A stretch of 64,000 nt of DNA, from positions 56,042-120,041 of the forward strand of contig JAHYIY010000006.1 of assembly GCA_019429255.1 (NCBI GenBank), written 5' to 3'. The notes beneath the pieces are model-generated. The model searched no databases. It was not told the origin of the DNA and worked only from the letters and a program-made list of their open reading frames with translations. The DNA comes from Desulfuromonadales bacterium. Lineage in GTDB: Bacteria; Desulfobacterota; Desulfuromonadia; Desulfuromonadales; Geopsychrobacteraceae. Both the position numbers and the translations under genes were made by a program. Positions 44,951 through 52,692 of this stretch are shown here, piece after piece; the stretch's first letter is position 1, and each line of letters opens with the position of its first letter.

Positions 44951-45988
44951 ATGACCAGCGACTACAATTTTATCAAAGCCTGCCGGCGTCAGCCGGTTGA
45001 CCGGGTACCGGTCTGGCTGATGCGCCAGGCCGGGCGTTATTTATCCCAGTACAAGGAAGTGCGCGCGCAAGGGGGTGGTACCTTCCTTGATCTGTGCAAA
45101 GATCCGGCGCGGGCCGCGGAAGTGTCCATTCAGCCGATCGATATTCTTGATGCCGATGCCGCTATCCTATTTTCCGACATCCTGACACCGCTGGAGCCAA
45201 TGGGCCTGAAACTTGATTTTGTGCCGGGCCCGGTGTTTGCCAACCCGGTGCGTACCAAAGCAGATGTCGATGCCCTGGTGGTGCCGGAGGATATGGCCAC
45301 GGCGGTGCCCTATGTGCCCGAGATCCTCCAGCGTTTGCGTGTTGCTTTTGCCGGGCGCGTTCCCCTCATCGGTTTTGGTGGTGCCCCTTTTACCCTGGCA
45401 TGCTACATGGTTGAAGGACAGGGAAGTAAAGATTTCGCCAGCCTCAAGCAGATGATGTACAGCGACTTTCCCCTCTATGACGAGCTGATGAAAAAGGTTA
45501 CGGAGATGGATCGCCGCTATCTGAATATGCAGATTGCCGCCGGTGCCCAGGCGATACAGATTTTTGATACCTGGGGTGGCCTGCTGGCTCCCCATGATTT
45601 TGAGCGTTACAATCTGCCCTACGTGAAGAATTTGATTGACGGACTTGATCGTAAGGACATTCCGATTATCTACTTCGTCAAAAACGGCGGTACCATGCTC
45701 GAACTGGTCAAGGCTGCCGGTAGTGATGTCATCGGCCTTGACTGGCATGTTAACCTTGATAAAGCTCGGGCGATCCTCGGTGACGACGTGGCGGTGCAGG
45801 GTAACCTTGATCCGACCGTACTCTATGCACCGAAAGATTATATCGAGCAAGAAGTCCAGCGGATTTTGAATGAAAATGCTGGTCGCCCCGGTTTTATCTT
45901 TAACCTGGGTCACGGTATTCTGCCGACGGTACCAGCGGAGAACGCGATTCATCTGGTCGAGTGTGTGCATCGGTTGAGTCAGAAATAG
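44951..45988 (+). CDS. hemE: Uroporphyrinogen decarboxylase
   Basis: Removes four carboxyl groups from uroporphyrinogen III to give coproporphyrinogen III. 345 residues, full length. The family signature is near the start, RVPVWLMRQAGRYL, and GFGGAPFTLACYMVEGQG follows; WHVNLDKARAIL and VQGNLDPTVLY lie near the C-terminus. AAGGAGAACGC precedes the ATG. It sits 16 bp before hemH in one operon. Confidence 0.96.
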   Translation: MTSDYNFIKACRRQPVDRVPVWLMRQAGRYLSQYKEVRAQGGGTFLDLCKDPARAAEVSIQPIDILDADAAILFSDILTPLEPMGLKLDFVPGPVFANPVRTKADVDALVVPEDMATAVPYVPEILQRLRVAFAGRVPLIGFGGAPFTLACYMVEGQGSKDFASLKQMMYSDFPLYDELMKKVTEMDRRYLNMQIAAGAQAIQIFDTWGGLLAPHDFERYNLPYVKNLIDGLDRKDIPIIYFVKNGGTMLELVKAAGSDVIGLDWHVNLDKARAILGDDVAVQGNLDPTVLYAPKDYIEQEVQRILNENAGRPGFIFNLGHGILPTVPAENAIHLVECVHRLSQK

Positions 45989-46004
45989 ATCATTGGAGAT
46001 TCGA

Positions 46005-46973
46005 ATGTCTGTGGAATCGAAACATGCCCTGATCCTGCTCAACATGGGCGGCCCCGATTCTCTGGAGGCGGTGCGGCCGTTTCTCTACAATCTGTTCTGT
46101 GATCGTGAACTGATCCAGTTGCCTGCCGGTGCTGTACTGCAGAAGCCTTTTGCGCGGCTGATTTCCTACTTTCGGGCGAAAAAAGTGGTGGAAAACTACC
46201 GTGCCATCGGCGGCAAATCACCATTGCTCGAGTGGACGCAGAAACAGGCCAGGGGAATTGCCGAAAGGCTGGGAGAAGAGGTTGTCCCTTACGTGGTGAT
46301 GCGTTACTGGCACCCCTTCGCTACAGAGGTCCTTGCGCAGCTCAAAGCTGAGGGTGTCACCCGCGCTACCGTGCTTTCCATGTATCCTCACTATACCGGT
46401 GCCACCACCGGTAGCAGCGTTAACGATTTCAAGCGTACCGTTGCCCAAATATATCCGGAGCTGGAATATCGGGTCATTGAACAGTGGCACGACTGGCCGT
46501 TGTATCTTGATTCCCTGGCCAATCGCGTACGCGAGGGGCTGGAGACCTTTCACGAGCTGATGCGTGACGATGTGCAGATTCTTTTTTCCGCCCACGCCCT
46601 GCCGCAGAAATTTATTGATCGTGGTGATCCCTACCAGCAACAGGTGGAGGAAACGGCAAAGGGAGTGATGGAGCGGGTCGGCAATTACGCCTGGTCCATC
46701 GCCTACCAGAGCCGCAGCGGCCCGGTTAAATGGATGGAGCCGGGCACCGAGGAGGAAATCACCCGTATTGCTGCCGCCGGTCATCAGTCCCTGTTGATGG
46801 TGCCCATTTCTTTTGTCTCCGACCATATCGAAACCCTCGAAGAGATCGACATGGAGTACCGTGAACTGGCGGTCAGCGCCGGTGTCGTCAACTTCTGCCG
46901 TGCTCCTTCCCTGAATGACAATGATGATTTCCTCGATGCCATGGCCGCATTGGTTCAGTCTAGCCGCGCATGA
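46005..46973 (+). CDS. hemH: Ferrochelatase
   Basis: Inserts ferrous iron into protoporphyrin IX or, in some lineages, coproporphyrin III. 322 residues, starting at ATG 46005 with GGAG seven bases ahead. The active-site His is in FSAHALPQKFIDRGDPY, followed by YQSRSGPVKWMEPGTEE and VPISFVSDHIETLEEID (iron ligand Glu region). It follows hemE and overlaps the small CxxC gene by 4 bp. Which porphyrin is used cannot be read from sequence by eye. Confidence 0.95.
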   Translation: MSVESKHALILLNMGGPDSLEAVRPFLYNLFCDRELIQLPAGAVLQKPFARLISYFRAKKVVENYRAIGGKSPLLEWTQKQARGIAERLGEEVVPYVVMRYWHPFATEVLAQLKAEGVTRATVLSMYPHYTGATTGSSVNDFKRTVAQIYPELEYRVIEQWHDWPLYLDSLANRVREGLETFHELMRDDVQILFSAHALPQKFIDRGDPYQQQVEETAKGVMERVGNYAWSIAYQSRSGPVKWMEPGTEEEITRIAAAGHQSLLMVPISFVSDHIETLEEIDMEYRELAVSAGVVNFCRAPSLNDNDDFLDAMAALVQSSRA

Positions 46974-47158
46974 AACAGCAACAATGCCTTTTGTGCAATC
47001 ACCTGTTTGATCCCGATCAGCCCTTGACTGAGCCGGCCGAAATCGCCGGGCTGCACCTGGCAAGGCAGGAGTATGGTGATGCCGGCAGGGTTTGTCCTGT
47101 TTGCCTTGCCGGTCGTGGCCGTCTGGCGATGATGTACCGCAGCGATTGTTTTAACTGA
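46970..47158 (+). CDS. Small double-CxxC protein coupled to hemH
   Basis: 62 residues with CLLC near the N-terminus and CPVC in the middle, spaced as in a zinc ribbon. The start codon overlaps the hemH stop (ATGA), so it is translated together with the ferrochelatase. No known family is recognised. It may bind zinc or iron and assist porphyrin metallation, but that is only suggested by position. Confidence 0.6.
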   Translation: MKQQQCLLCNHLFDPDQPLTEPAEIAGLHLARQEYGDAGRVCPVCLAGRGRLAMMYRSDCFN

Positions 47159-47240
47159 TGCCGGCCTTTAAGTGTTTCATTAACACTTGTCCTTCACTTG
47201 TCTTATCGCCACAGCCAACTAATTAAAAATCAACAGCTAT

Positions 47241-47269
47241 TTGATTTTTCAACGATATTCCATTATAGT
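47241..47269 (+). promoter_or_regulatory. Sigma70-type promoter
   Basis: TTGATT at 47241-47246 and TATAGT at 47264-47269 are separated by exactly 17 bp. Predicted transcription start is about 47276, at the edge of a foldable sequence. It lies about 500 bp upstream of proV in the same direction. Confidence 0.6.
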
Positions 47270-47275
47270 ACATGG

Positions 47276-47450
47276 TTTACAGGCAGCGCCTCGCCAGGGT
47301 GTTTCGCCTGATCCCGCATGAAAATCGTTGAGGATGCTGCCCCGCGTGGTATTTCCGAAGATTTTCATCCCAAATAAGAGTAGCGCCTGGTTTGTGTCGT
47401 TCGATCAAACCGGGTCGCGGGTTGCTCTACCTCTTTATAAAAAAACAAAG
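47276..47450 (+). ncRNA. Candidate structured RNA, unknown type
   Basis: Starting at the predicted transcription start, GGCAGC-G-CCTC (47282-47292) pairs with GAGG-AT-GCTGCC (47330-47341), enclosing a CAGG/CCTG hairpin. ATGAAAATC (47318-47326) pairs with GATTTTCAT (47360-47368). The two helices interleave, so they form either a pseudoknot or alternative folds. A third hairpin, CCTGGTTTG/CAAACCGGG, follows at 47386-47415. No known riboswitch or RNA family is recognised. It could be a small RNA or the proVWX leader later split by MITE insertion. The end point is arbitrary. Confidence 0.4.
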
Positions 47451-47606
47451 TAACTATTCAGCACTATCCTTGCGCAGGGCCTTTGGCTCCTGTGGCAAGG
47501 GTGTTTGTCGCCATGGACGGCGACAACAAGCGGTCAGGGATGACCCAACAGGAAACAATCGCGTCTCTTGACATAGGATCCGAAGATCCGGTGCTGAACA
47601 GATACA
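47451..47606 (-). mobile_element. MITE copy 5, long subfamily, with perfect 8-bp target duplication
   Basis: A 156-bp element from GTAACTATTCAGCAC to GTGCTGAACAGATAC, in the opposite orientation to copy 3. It is flanked by exact repeats AAAACAAA at 47443-47450 and 47607-47614. Arm sequences GGGCCTTTGG and GGATCTTCGG replace the GGGTCGGG seen in other copies. It lies in the proVWX leader region and may separate the upstream promoter from the genes. Confidence 0.88.
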
Positions 47607-47774
47607 AAACAAATAAGTTAGTTCCTGCCGCTGCAGGCGATTTCTTTTCGGGGTCTGTTATACCCGCAAAAAAATTCCGTCAGAAATTTCTGTTTCGTCA
47701 GGAATTGTTACGGACGTCCCCTTTTTTCAAGGGAAACGTCCTGTAGACATTGCATTCCCATGACAGGAGCACAG

Positions 47775-49022
47775 ATGGATCAGGACATCAAAATCAGTGT
47801 TAACAATTTGTACAAGGTGTTTGGTACCAACATCAAGCAGGCGATGAAAATGCTTGATGAAGGGCACGAGAAGGAACATATCCACGAAAAAACAGGGGCA
47901 ACAGTTGGTGTCCAGTCTGCCGGCTTTGACATTCGTACCGGAGAGATATTTGTCATCATGGGGTTATCCGGTTCCGGCAAGTCGACCATGGTGCGCATGC
48001 TGAACCGCCTGATTGAACCGACTTCCGGGCAGGTTCTTATTGACGGCGAGGATATCACCGCCATGAGTGACGATCAGCTGGTCAAGATGCGGCGTAAGAA
48101 AATGAGCATGGTCTTCCAGTCATTTGCCCTGATGCCGCATCTGACGGTATTGCAGAATGCCGCATTTGGTCTGGAGCTGGACGGCGCGGATAAAAAAGCT
48201 CGTGAAGAGCGCGCCCTCGAAGCCCTTGACCAGGTAGGTCTGGCCCCCTACGCCCAATCATTTCCCAAGGAACTATCAGGCGGTATGCAGCAGCGTGTCG
48301 GCCTGGCACGGGGATTGGCAGTTGATCCTGACATTTTATTGATGGATGAGGCCTTTTCTGCCCTTGATCCGTTGATTCGTACCGAAATGCAGGATGAATT
48401 GCTTAAGCTCCAGGCCAAGGTTAAAAGAACCGTGGTTTTTATCTCCCACGATCTTGACGAGGCGATGCGGATTGGTGACCGGATTGCCATCATGGAAGGT
48501 GGGCGCGTCGTGCAGGTCGGCACCCCGGAAGAAATACTGCAGAACCCTGCCGATGACTATGTCCGGGCCTTCTTTCGCGGCGTTGACCCTACCAATATCC
48601 TCACTGCCGGTGATATCGCCACCGATAGTCAGGTGACCATTATCGCTACCGATGGCAAAAACCCCCGCGCTGCCTTGCAGCGTCTGATCAAAAATGACCG
48701 GGAATACGGTTACGTTATCGATAGTGAACGTAAATATCTCGGGCTGGTGTCGGCCGATGGATTGCGTGACCTGATTGATCAATCTGATCGCGAACCCCGA
48801 CTGACAGATGCCTATATCAAGGAGGTTGTCCCAGCGCCGGCTACCGCCTCAATGCAGGATATTCTTCCGGAAGTTGCTGCCCATCCGTCAGCTTTGCCGA
48901 TTATCGATGAGAACGGCAAGTATCTGGGGGCCATTTCCAAAAACCTGTTTTTGAAAACCCTGCACCGTAATCAACCGGAAGAAACGGCGGATACGGATCA
49001 GGCAGCAATAGAAGGGGTTTAA
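47775..49022 (+). CDS. proV: Glycine betaine/proline ABC transporter ATPase
   Basis: Energises uptake of osmoprotectants. 415 residues: [10 protein letters not shown] (Walker A), [16 protein letters not shown] (signature), [15 protein letters not shown] (Walker B), HDLDEAMR (H loop), then two C-terminal CBS domains ([18 protein letters not shown] and [12 protein letters not shown]) that sense ionic strength in known ProV/OpuA proteins. The N-terminus [17 protein letters not shown] is standard. ATG 47775 is chosen for CAGGAG seven bases before it. The gene is followed by proW after 3 bp. Confidence 0.95.
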   Translation: MDQDIKISVNNLYKVFGTNIKQAMKMLDEGHEKEHIHEKTGATVGVQSAGFDIRTGEIFVIMGLSGSGKSTMVRMLNRLIEPTSGQVLIDGEDITAMSDDQLVKMRRKKMSMVFQSFALMPHLTVLQNAAFGLELDGADKKAREERALEALDQVGLAPYAQSFPKELSGGMQQRVGLARGLAVDPDILLMDEAFSALDPLIRTEMQDELLKLQAKVKRTVVFISHDLDEAMRIGDRIAIMEGGRVVQVGTPEEILQNPADDYVRAFFRGVDPTNILTAGDIATDSQVTIIATDGKNPRAALQRLIKNDREYGYVIDSERKYLGLVSADGLRDLIDQSDREPRLTDAYIKEVVPAPATASMQDILPEVAAHPSALPIIDENGKYLGAISKNLFLKTLHRNQPEETADTDQAAIEGV

Positions 49023-49025
49023 CCG

Positions 49026-49865
49026 ATGAAATTTTTTACTTTTGAAGAACAGTTGATTCCTCTTGATAGCTGGATCCAGACTTTTGTCACCTGGCTGGTC
49101 ATGAATTATCGCGATTTTTTCCAGGGAATCAAGATCCCGATCGAGCTGAGTCTGCAAGGACTTGAATGGTTTTTTACCACCTTGCCCCCGGTGGTCATTA
49201 TCCTCCTGTTCACCGTTGCTGCCTGGCGTTTTGGCGGTAAACGGGTGGCACTTTTCACGGTATTGTCCTTTTTCCTGGTGGGCTATCTGGGCTTGTGGCG
49301 TGACACCATGATTACTATTTCGATGGTCATCAGCTCGGTGTTTTTCTGCGCCCTGATCGGAATTCCATTGGGGATCATGTCGGGTCGCAGTGATCGCTTC
49401 CAGACATTTTTACGCCCCTGTCTCGACGCCATGCAGACAGTCCCGTCCTTTGTCTATTTGGTGCCGGTGGTTATGCTGTTCAGTATCGGCACCGTTTCCG
49501 GAATTCTGGCGACGATTGTTTTTGCCTTGCCGCCCATCGTGCGACTGACCAGTCTCGGCATTCGTCAGGTGCACCCCGAGCTGATCGAAGCGGCACTGGC
49601 TTTTGGCGCTACGTCCGGTCAGGTGCTGCGCAAGGTCCAGGTCCCCCTGGCGATGCCATCGATTATGGCCGGTTTGAATCAGACCCTGATGATGGCCTTG
49701 TCGATGGTGGTTATCGCCGCTTTGATCGGTGCCGGTGGTCTCGGCAACCCGGTTGTGCAGGGGTTGAATTCATTACAAATTGGTCTGGCATCCATTGGCG
49801 GTTTGGCTATCGTGCTGCTGGCGATGGTGCTGGATCGAATTACCCAGGGGATGGCTAATAGATGA
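49026..49865 (+). CDS. proW: Glycine betaine/proline ABC transporter permease
   Basis: Membrane channel partner of ProV: 279 residues with about six membrane helices and the coupling motif EAALAFGATSGQVLRKVQVPLAMPSIMAGLNQ. FQTFLRPCLDAMQTVPSFVYLVPVVMLF is typical of ProW. It is 3 bp after proV. The N-terminal extracytoplasmic extension of E. coli ProW is shorter here. Confidence 0.94.
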   Translation: MKFFTFEEQLIPLDSWIQTFVTWLVMNYRDFFQGIKIPIELSLQGLEWFFTTLPPVVIILLFTVAAWRFGGKRVALFTVLSFFLVGYLGLWRDTMITISMVISSVFFCALIGIPLGIMSGRSDRFQTFLRPCLDAMQTVPSFVYLVPVVMLFSIGTVSGILATIVFALPPIVRLTSLGIRQVHPELIEAALAFGATSGQVLRKVQVPLAMPSIMAGLNQTLMMALSMVVIAALIGAGGLGNPVVQGLNSLQIGLASIGGLAIVLLAMVLDRITQGMANR

Positions 49866-49898
49866 TCCCCGTTAAATCACATCAAAAAGGAGAAAAGA

Positions 49899-50918
49899 AT
49901 GAAGAAATTATTGTTGTTTTTGCTGATGGTGCTGCTTGCAGCGCCGGTTTTTGCCGGAGGGCACAAGCCGGGGCAGGGAGTCACGGTTAAACCCTCCCGG
50001 GCAACCTGGGATACCGGTTATTTTCAAGAGGCTCTGGTGCGCGCCGGGCTGACGGAATTGGGTTATAATGTCAGGCAACCGACGGAATTAACCAATCCGC
50101 TATTTTATCAGTCGGTGTTCCTCGGGGATGTCGATTACTGGACTAACGGCTGGTTCCCCAACCATGTCGGTCAGATGCCGGCCGGATGGGAGCGTAATGT
50201 CGAAATTGTCGGTTACGTAGCCAAGGCTGGTGGCCTGCAGGGTTACCTGGTGTCCAAGAAGCACGTAGAGCAATTCAACATTAAGTCCCTGGATGATTTC
50301 AAGCGCCCTGAAGTAAAGAAAGCCTTTGATGACAATGGTGACGGCAAGGCTGATCTGACGGCCTGTCCTCCCGGCTGGGGATGTGAACAGGTCATTACTC
50401 ACCACTTTGACGTATACGATCTGGACGATCATATCAATCCGATCAAGGCCGGTTACTCTGCCAGCATGGCAGATGTTCTGGCCCGCTATCAGGCCGGCAA
50501 GCCGGTTTTCTTTTATACCTGGGCTCCCAACTGGACCATTTTCAAGTTGAAGCCGGGTGTCGATGTCATGTGGATCAACGTTCCGGAAATTATTCCTCGT
50601 GAAGTCCAGATGACAGGCGTCGATCGCATGACCGTCAGTGGTGTTGAAGGAGCCGTGACCGATCCGCTAAAAGCCGGTTTTGTCGTCAGTGATATTCAGG
50701 TTGTTGCCAATAAGAAATTCCTTGAGAAAAATCCGGCTGCCAAAAGGTTTTTCGAGGTGTTCAATTTGCCGCTGATCGACATCAACGAGCAGAATACCAA
50801 AATGAATGAAGGCGAGAACAGTCAGCGTGATGTTGAGCGTCACGCCCAGGAGTGGATCGAAAAGAATCGCTCACAGTGGGACGGGTGGCTGGCCGAAGCA
50901 CGTAACGCCGCCAAGTAG
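49899..50918 (+). CDS. proX: Glycine betaine-binding periplasmic protein
   Basis: Captures betaine and delivers it to ProW. 339 residues with signal peptide MKKLLLFLLMVLLAAPVFA, then mature protein GGHKPGQGVTVKPSRATWD. Tryptophans of the aromatic cage are present (DVDYWTNGWFPNH, KPVFFYTWAPNWTIFKL). AAAAGGAG precedes the ATG. It ends the proVWX operon, and a long hairpin follows. Confidence 0.94.
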   Translation: MKKLLLFLLMVLLAAPVFAGGHKPGQGVTVKPSRATWDTGYFQEALVRAGLTELGYNVRQPTELTNPLFYQSVFLGDVDYWTNGWFPNHVGQMPAGWERNVEIVGYVAKAGGLQGYLVSKKHVEQFNIKSLDDFKRPEVKKAFDDNGDGKADLTACPPGWGCEQVITHHFDVYDLDDHINPIKAGYSASMADVLARYQAGKPVFFYTWAPNWTIFKLKPGVDVMWINVPEIIPREVQMTGVDRMTVSGVEGAVTDPLKAGFVVSDIQVVANKKFLEKNPAAKRFFEVFNLPLIDINEQNTKMNEGENSQRDVERHAQEWIEKNRSQWDGWLAEARNAAK

Positions 50919-50928
50919 CGACAGCTAG

Positions 50929-50970
50929 ACCACCACCAGGCCGGCACATATTAGCCGGTCTGGTGGTGGT
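50929..50970 (+). terminator. Long hairpin after proX
   Basis: ACCACCACCAG plus CCGGC pairs with GCCGG plus CTGGTGGTGGT around an 8-base loop, giving a 16-bp stem with one G/T pair. It begins ten bases after the proX stop. It is followed by A residues, not T residues, so it may stabilise the message rather than act as a classical terminator. Confidence 0.55.
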
Positions 50971-50980
50971 AAAAAATTTC

Positions 50981-51006
50981 GTATCTGTTCAACCCCCGAT
51001 CCTGGG
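50981..51006 (+). mobile_element. MITE left-end remnant
   Basis: GTATCTGTTCA matches the left terminus of the full MITEs, followed by a CCCCCGATCCTGGGG stretch that may derive from the arm. The rest of the element is missing. It lies between proX and the photolyase gene. Confidence 0.45.
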
Positions 51007-51125
51007 GTGAGGACGACAGGTGAATGGTTGCGTGTGGAGAAATTTTGTTTTATGTTTGTTATTCGAACATCTTGATATTCAAGCAGTTGAATGACAGCCG
51101 CTTTGTTGAGGTACTGGAATCATAA

Positions 51126-52568
51126 ATGATTGATACCCCGGTGATTTTCTGGTTCCGTCAGGATTTGCGTCTGGCTGATAATCCGGGTCTGACAGCAGCC
51201 GCTCAGCAGGGTGCGGTCATACCGGTCTATATTCTTGACGACGAAGAATCAGGTCATTGGCGCATGGGTAGTGCCAGTCGTTGGTGGGCACACCGTTCGT
51301 TGCACCAGCTTGAACAGCAGTTACAGGGGCGCCTGCTTTTTTTTTCCGGGAAGGCCGAGGACATCCTGCAGCGGTTGACCAGGGCGGTCGGCGCAGAAAA
51401 GGTTTTCTGGAATCGCTGCTATGAACCCTGGCGGATTGCACGCGATCGGCGGATCAAGGAGACCCTGAACCAAACGGGCATTGGCGTTCAGAGTTTTAAT
51501 GCATCCTTATTATGGGAACCCTGGGAAGTGCTCAAAGGGGACGCTACTCCCTACAAGGTCTTTACCCCTTACTACCGTAAAGGCTGTCTCGGTCGCACTG
51601 TTCCGAGACCACCTCTCGAGCAGGCACCGGCGCTGCATTTTTATTCCGCAACAAATATATCAGGCGGCTGCCCTCTTGCTGCGTTGGCATTGTTGCCTTC
51701 TCAGCCTTGGCATAAAAAACTGGAGCAACACTGGCAACCAGGGGAAAAAGGAGCGCACCAGCGGCTCAATGACTTTATCGCCGGCGGACTCGACGGTTAT
51801 CGTCAGGGGCGTGACTTTCCAGCGTTGGAGCAGACTTCAAGGTTATCGCCCCATCTGCACTTTGGTGAAATTTCCCCCCATCAGATCCGTCAGGCTCTAT
51901 TGACGGCGGCAGCCACGGAAAATATTCCGGAGGCTGATCTGGACCATTTTTTCAGTGAACTGGCATGGCGTGAATTTTCCTATTATCAGCTTTACCATAA
52001 CCCGCACCTGCCGGAATCGCCGTTGCGTGCCGAGTTCCAGCGCTTTCCCTGGCTTAAGGATGAAGGGGGTTTACGCTCCTGGCAGGGTGGGCTGACCGGT
52101 TATCCGCTGGTCGACGCGGGGATGCGCGAGCTGTGGCAGACCGGCTTTATGCACAACCGGGTACGGATGGTGGTGGGTTCTTTTCTGGTGAAAAACCTGA
52201 TGCTCCCCTGGCAGCAGGGGGAAAGCTGGTTCTGGGACTGTCTGGTGGATGCCGACCTGGCCAGCAATGCGGCGAGCTGGCAATGGGTTGCCGGTTGCGG
52301 TGCCGATGCCGCCCCCTATTTCCGCATTTTTAATCCGGTAACCCAGGGGCAAAAGTTTGATTCGCACGGCGACTATGTCCGGCGCTATATTCCGGAGATT
52401 GCCGCACTGCCTGACAAATACCTGCATGCCCCCTGGACTGCCCCCATCGCGCTGCTGGAACAGGCGAATATTGTACTGGGGCGGGATTATCCGCTGCCGC
52501 TAGTCGACCTGAAAGCGTCACGGCAGCGGGCGCTGGACGCTTATCAGCAGATGCGCCACAGTGGTTAA
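51126..52568 (+). CDS. phrB: Deoxyribodipyrimidine photolyase
   Basis: Repairs UV-induced cyclobutane pyrimidine dimers with blue light. 480 residues: the N-terminal antenna domain opens VIFWFRQDLRLADNPGL; the C-terminal FAD domain has LSPHLHFGEISP, EFSYYQLYHNPHLPESPLR and TGYPLVDAGMRELWQTGFMHNRVRM, then DGDLASN-like DADLASNAASWQWVAGCGADA. It is class I, probably with a folate-type antenna. A photolyase implies exposure to light, so a strictly dark subsurface habitat is unlikely. No partner genes. Confidence 0.95.
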   Translation: MIDTPVIFWFRQDLRLADNPGLTAAAQQGAVIPVYILDDEESGHWRMGSASRWWAHRSLHQLEQQLQGRLLFFSGKAEDILQRLTRAVGAEKVFWNRCYEPWRIARDRRIKETLNQTGIGVQSFNASLLWEPWEVLKGDATPYKVFTPYYRKGCLGRTVPRPPLEQAPALHFYSATNISGGCPLAALALLPSQPWHKKLEQHWQPGEKGAHQRLNDFIAGGLDGYRQGRDFPALEQTSRLSPHLHFGEISPHQIRQALLTAAATENIPEADLDHFFSELAWREFSYYQLYHNPHLPESPLRAEFQRFPWLKDEGGLRSWQGGLTGYPLVDAGMRELWQTGFMHNRVRMVVGSFLVKNLMLPWQQGESWFWDCLVDADLASNAASWQWVAGCGADAAPYFRIFNPVTQGQKFDSHGDYVRRYIPEIAALPDKYLHAPWTAPIALLEQANIVLGRDYPLPLVDLKASRQRALDAYQQMRHSG

Positions 52569-52589
52569 TATGTACCTGTAAAAACCAAC

Positions 52590-52678
52590 CTCACACGAAG
52601 CCACGAAGATCACAGAGAAAATCTGAGGAAGTTTTTTTACTGATCAACCCTCTTTGTGCCTTCGTGACTTTGTGTGAG
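52590..52678. repeat. Inverted repeat between convergent genes, CTCACACGAAG type
   Basis: 89 bp with ends CTCACACGAAGCCACGAAG and CTTCGTGACTTTGTGTGAG, complementary at 17 of 19 positions. It lies between the convergent photolyase and DUF3482 genes, where it could act as a bidirectional terminator. Similar CACGAAG-rich repeats are widespread in bacterial intergenic DNA. Confidence 0.6.
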
Positions 52679-52692
52679 AAAAGTGCATCTAT

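Larger units (their letters stand above)
47159..47774. other. 616-bp non-coding region upstream of proVWX
   Basis: The region contains a good sigma70-type promoter (47241-47269), a strongly foldable segment starting about 47276, MITE copy 5 (47451-47606), and a second structured stretch of about 60 bp just ahead of proV (AATTCC ... GGAATT, and GGACGT ... ACGTCC around 47711-47743). Only short frames through the MITE occur; they are not called. Confidence 0.6.

Noticed and set aside
47170..47188. AAGTGTT-TCATT-AACACTT hairpin after the small CxxC gene as a terminator
   Set aside because: The stem is only 7 bp and A/T-rich, with no T-tract following; termination is not supported.
47483..47746. 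Open frame encoding a peptide with VARVFVAMDGD inside MITE copy 5 (similar frames in copies 2 and 6)
   Set aside because: The same peptide arises in several copies because the frame crosses the element's palindromic core. There is no ribosome-binding site and no conservation outside the repeat, so it is not a gene.
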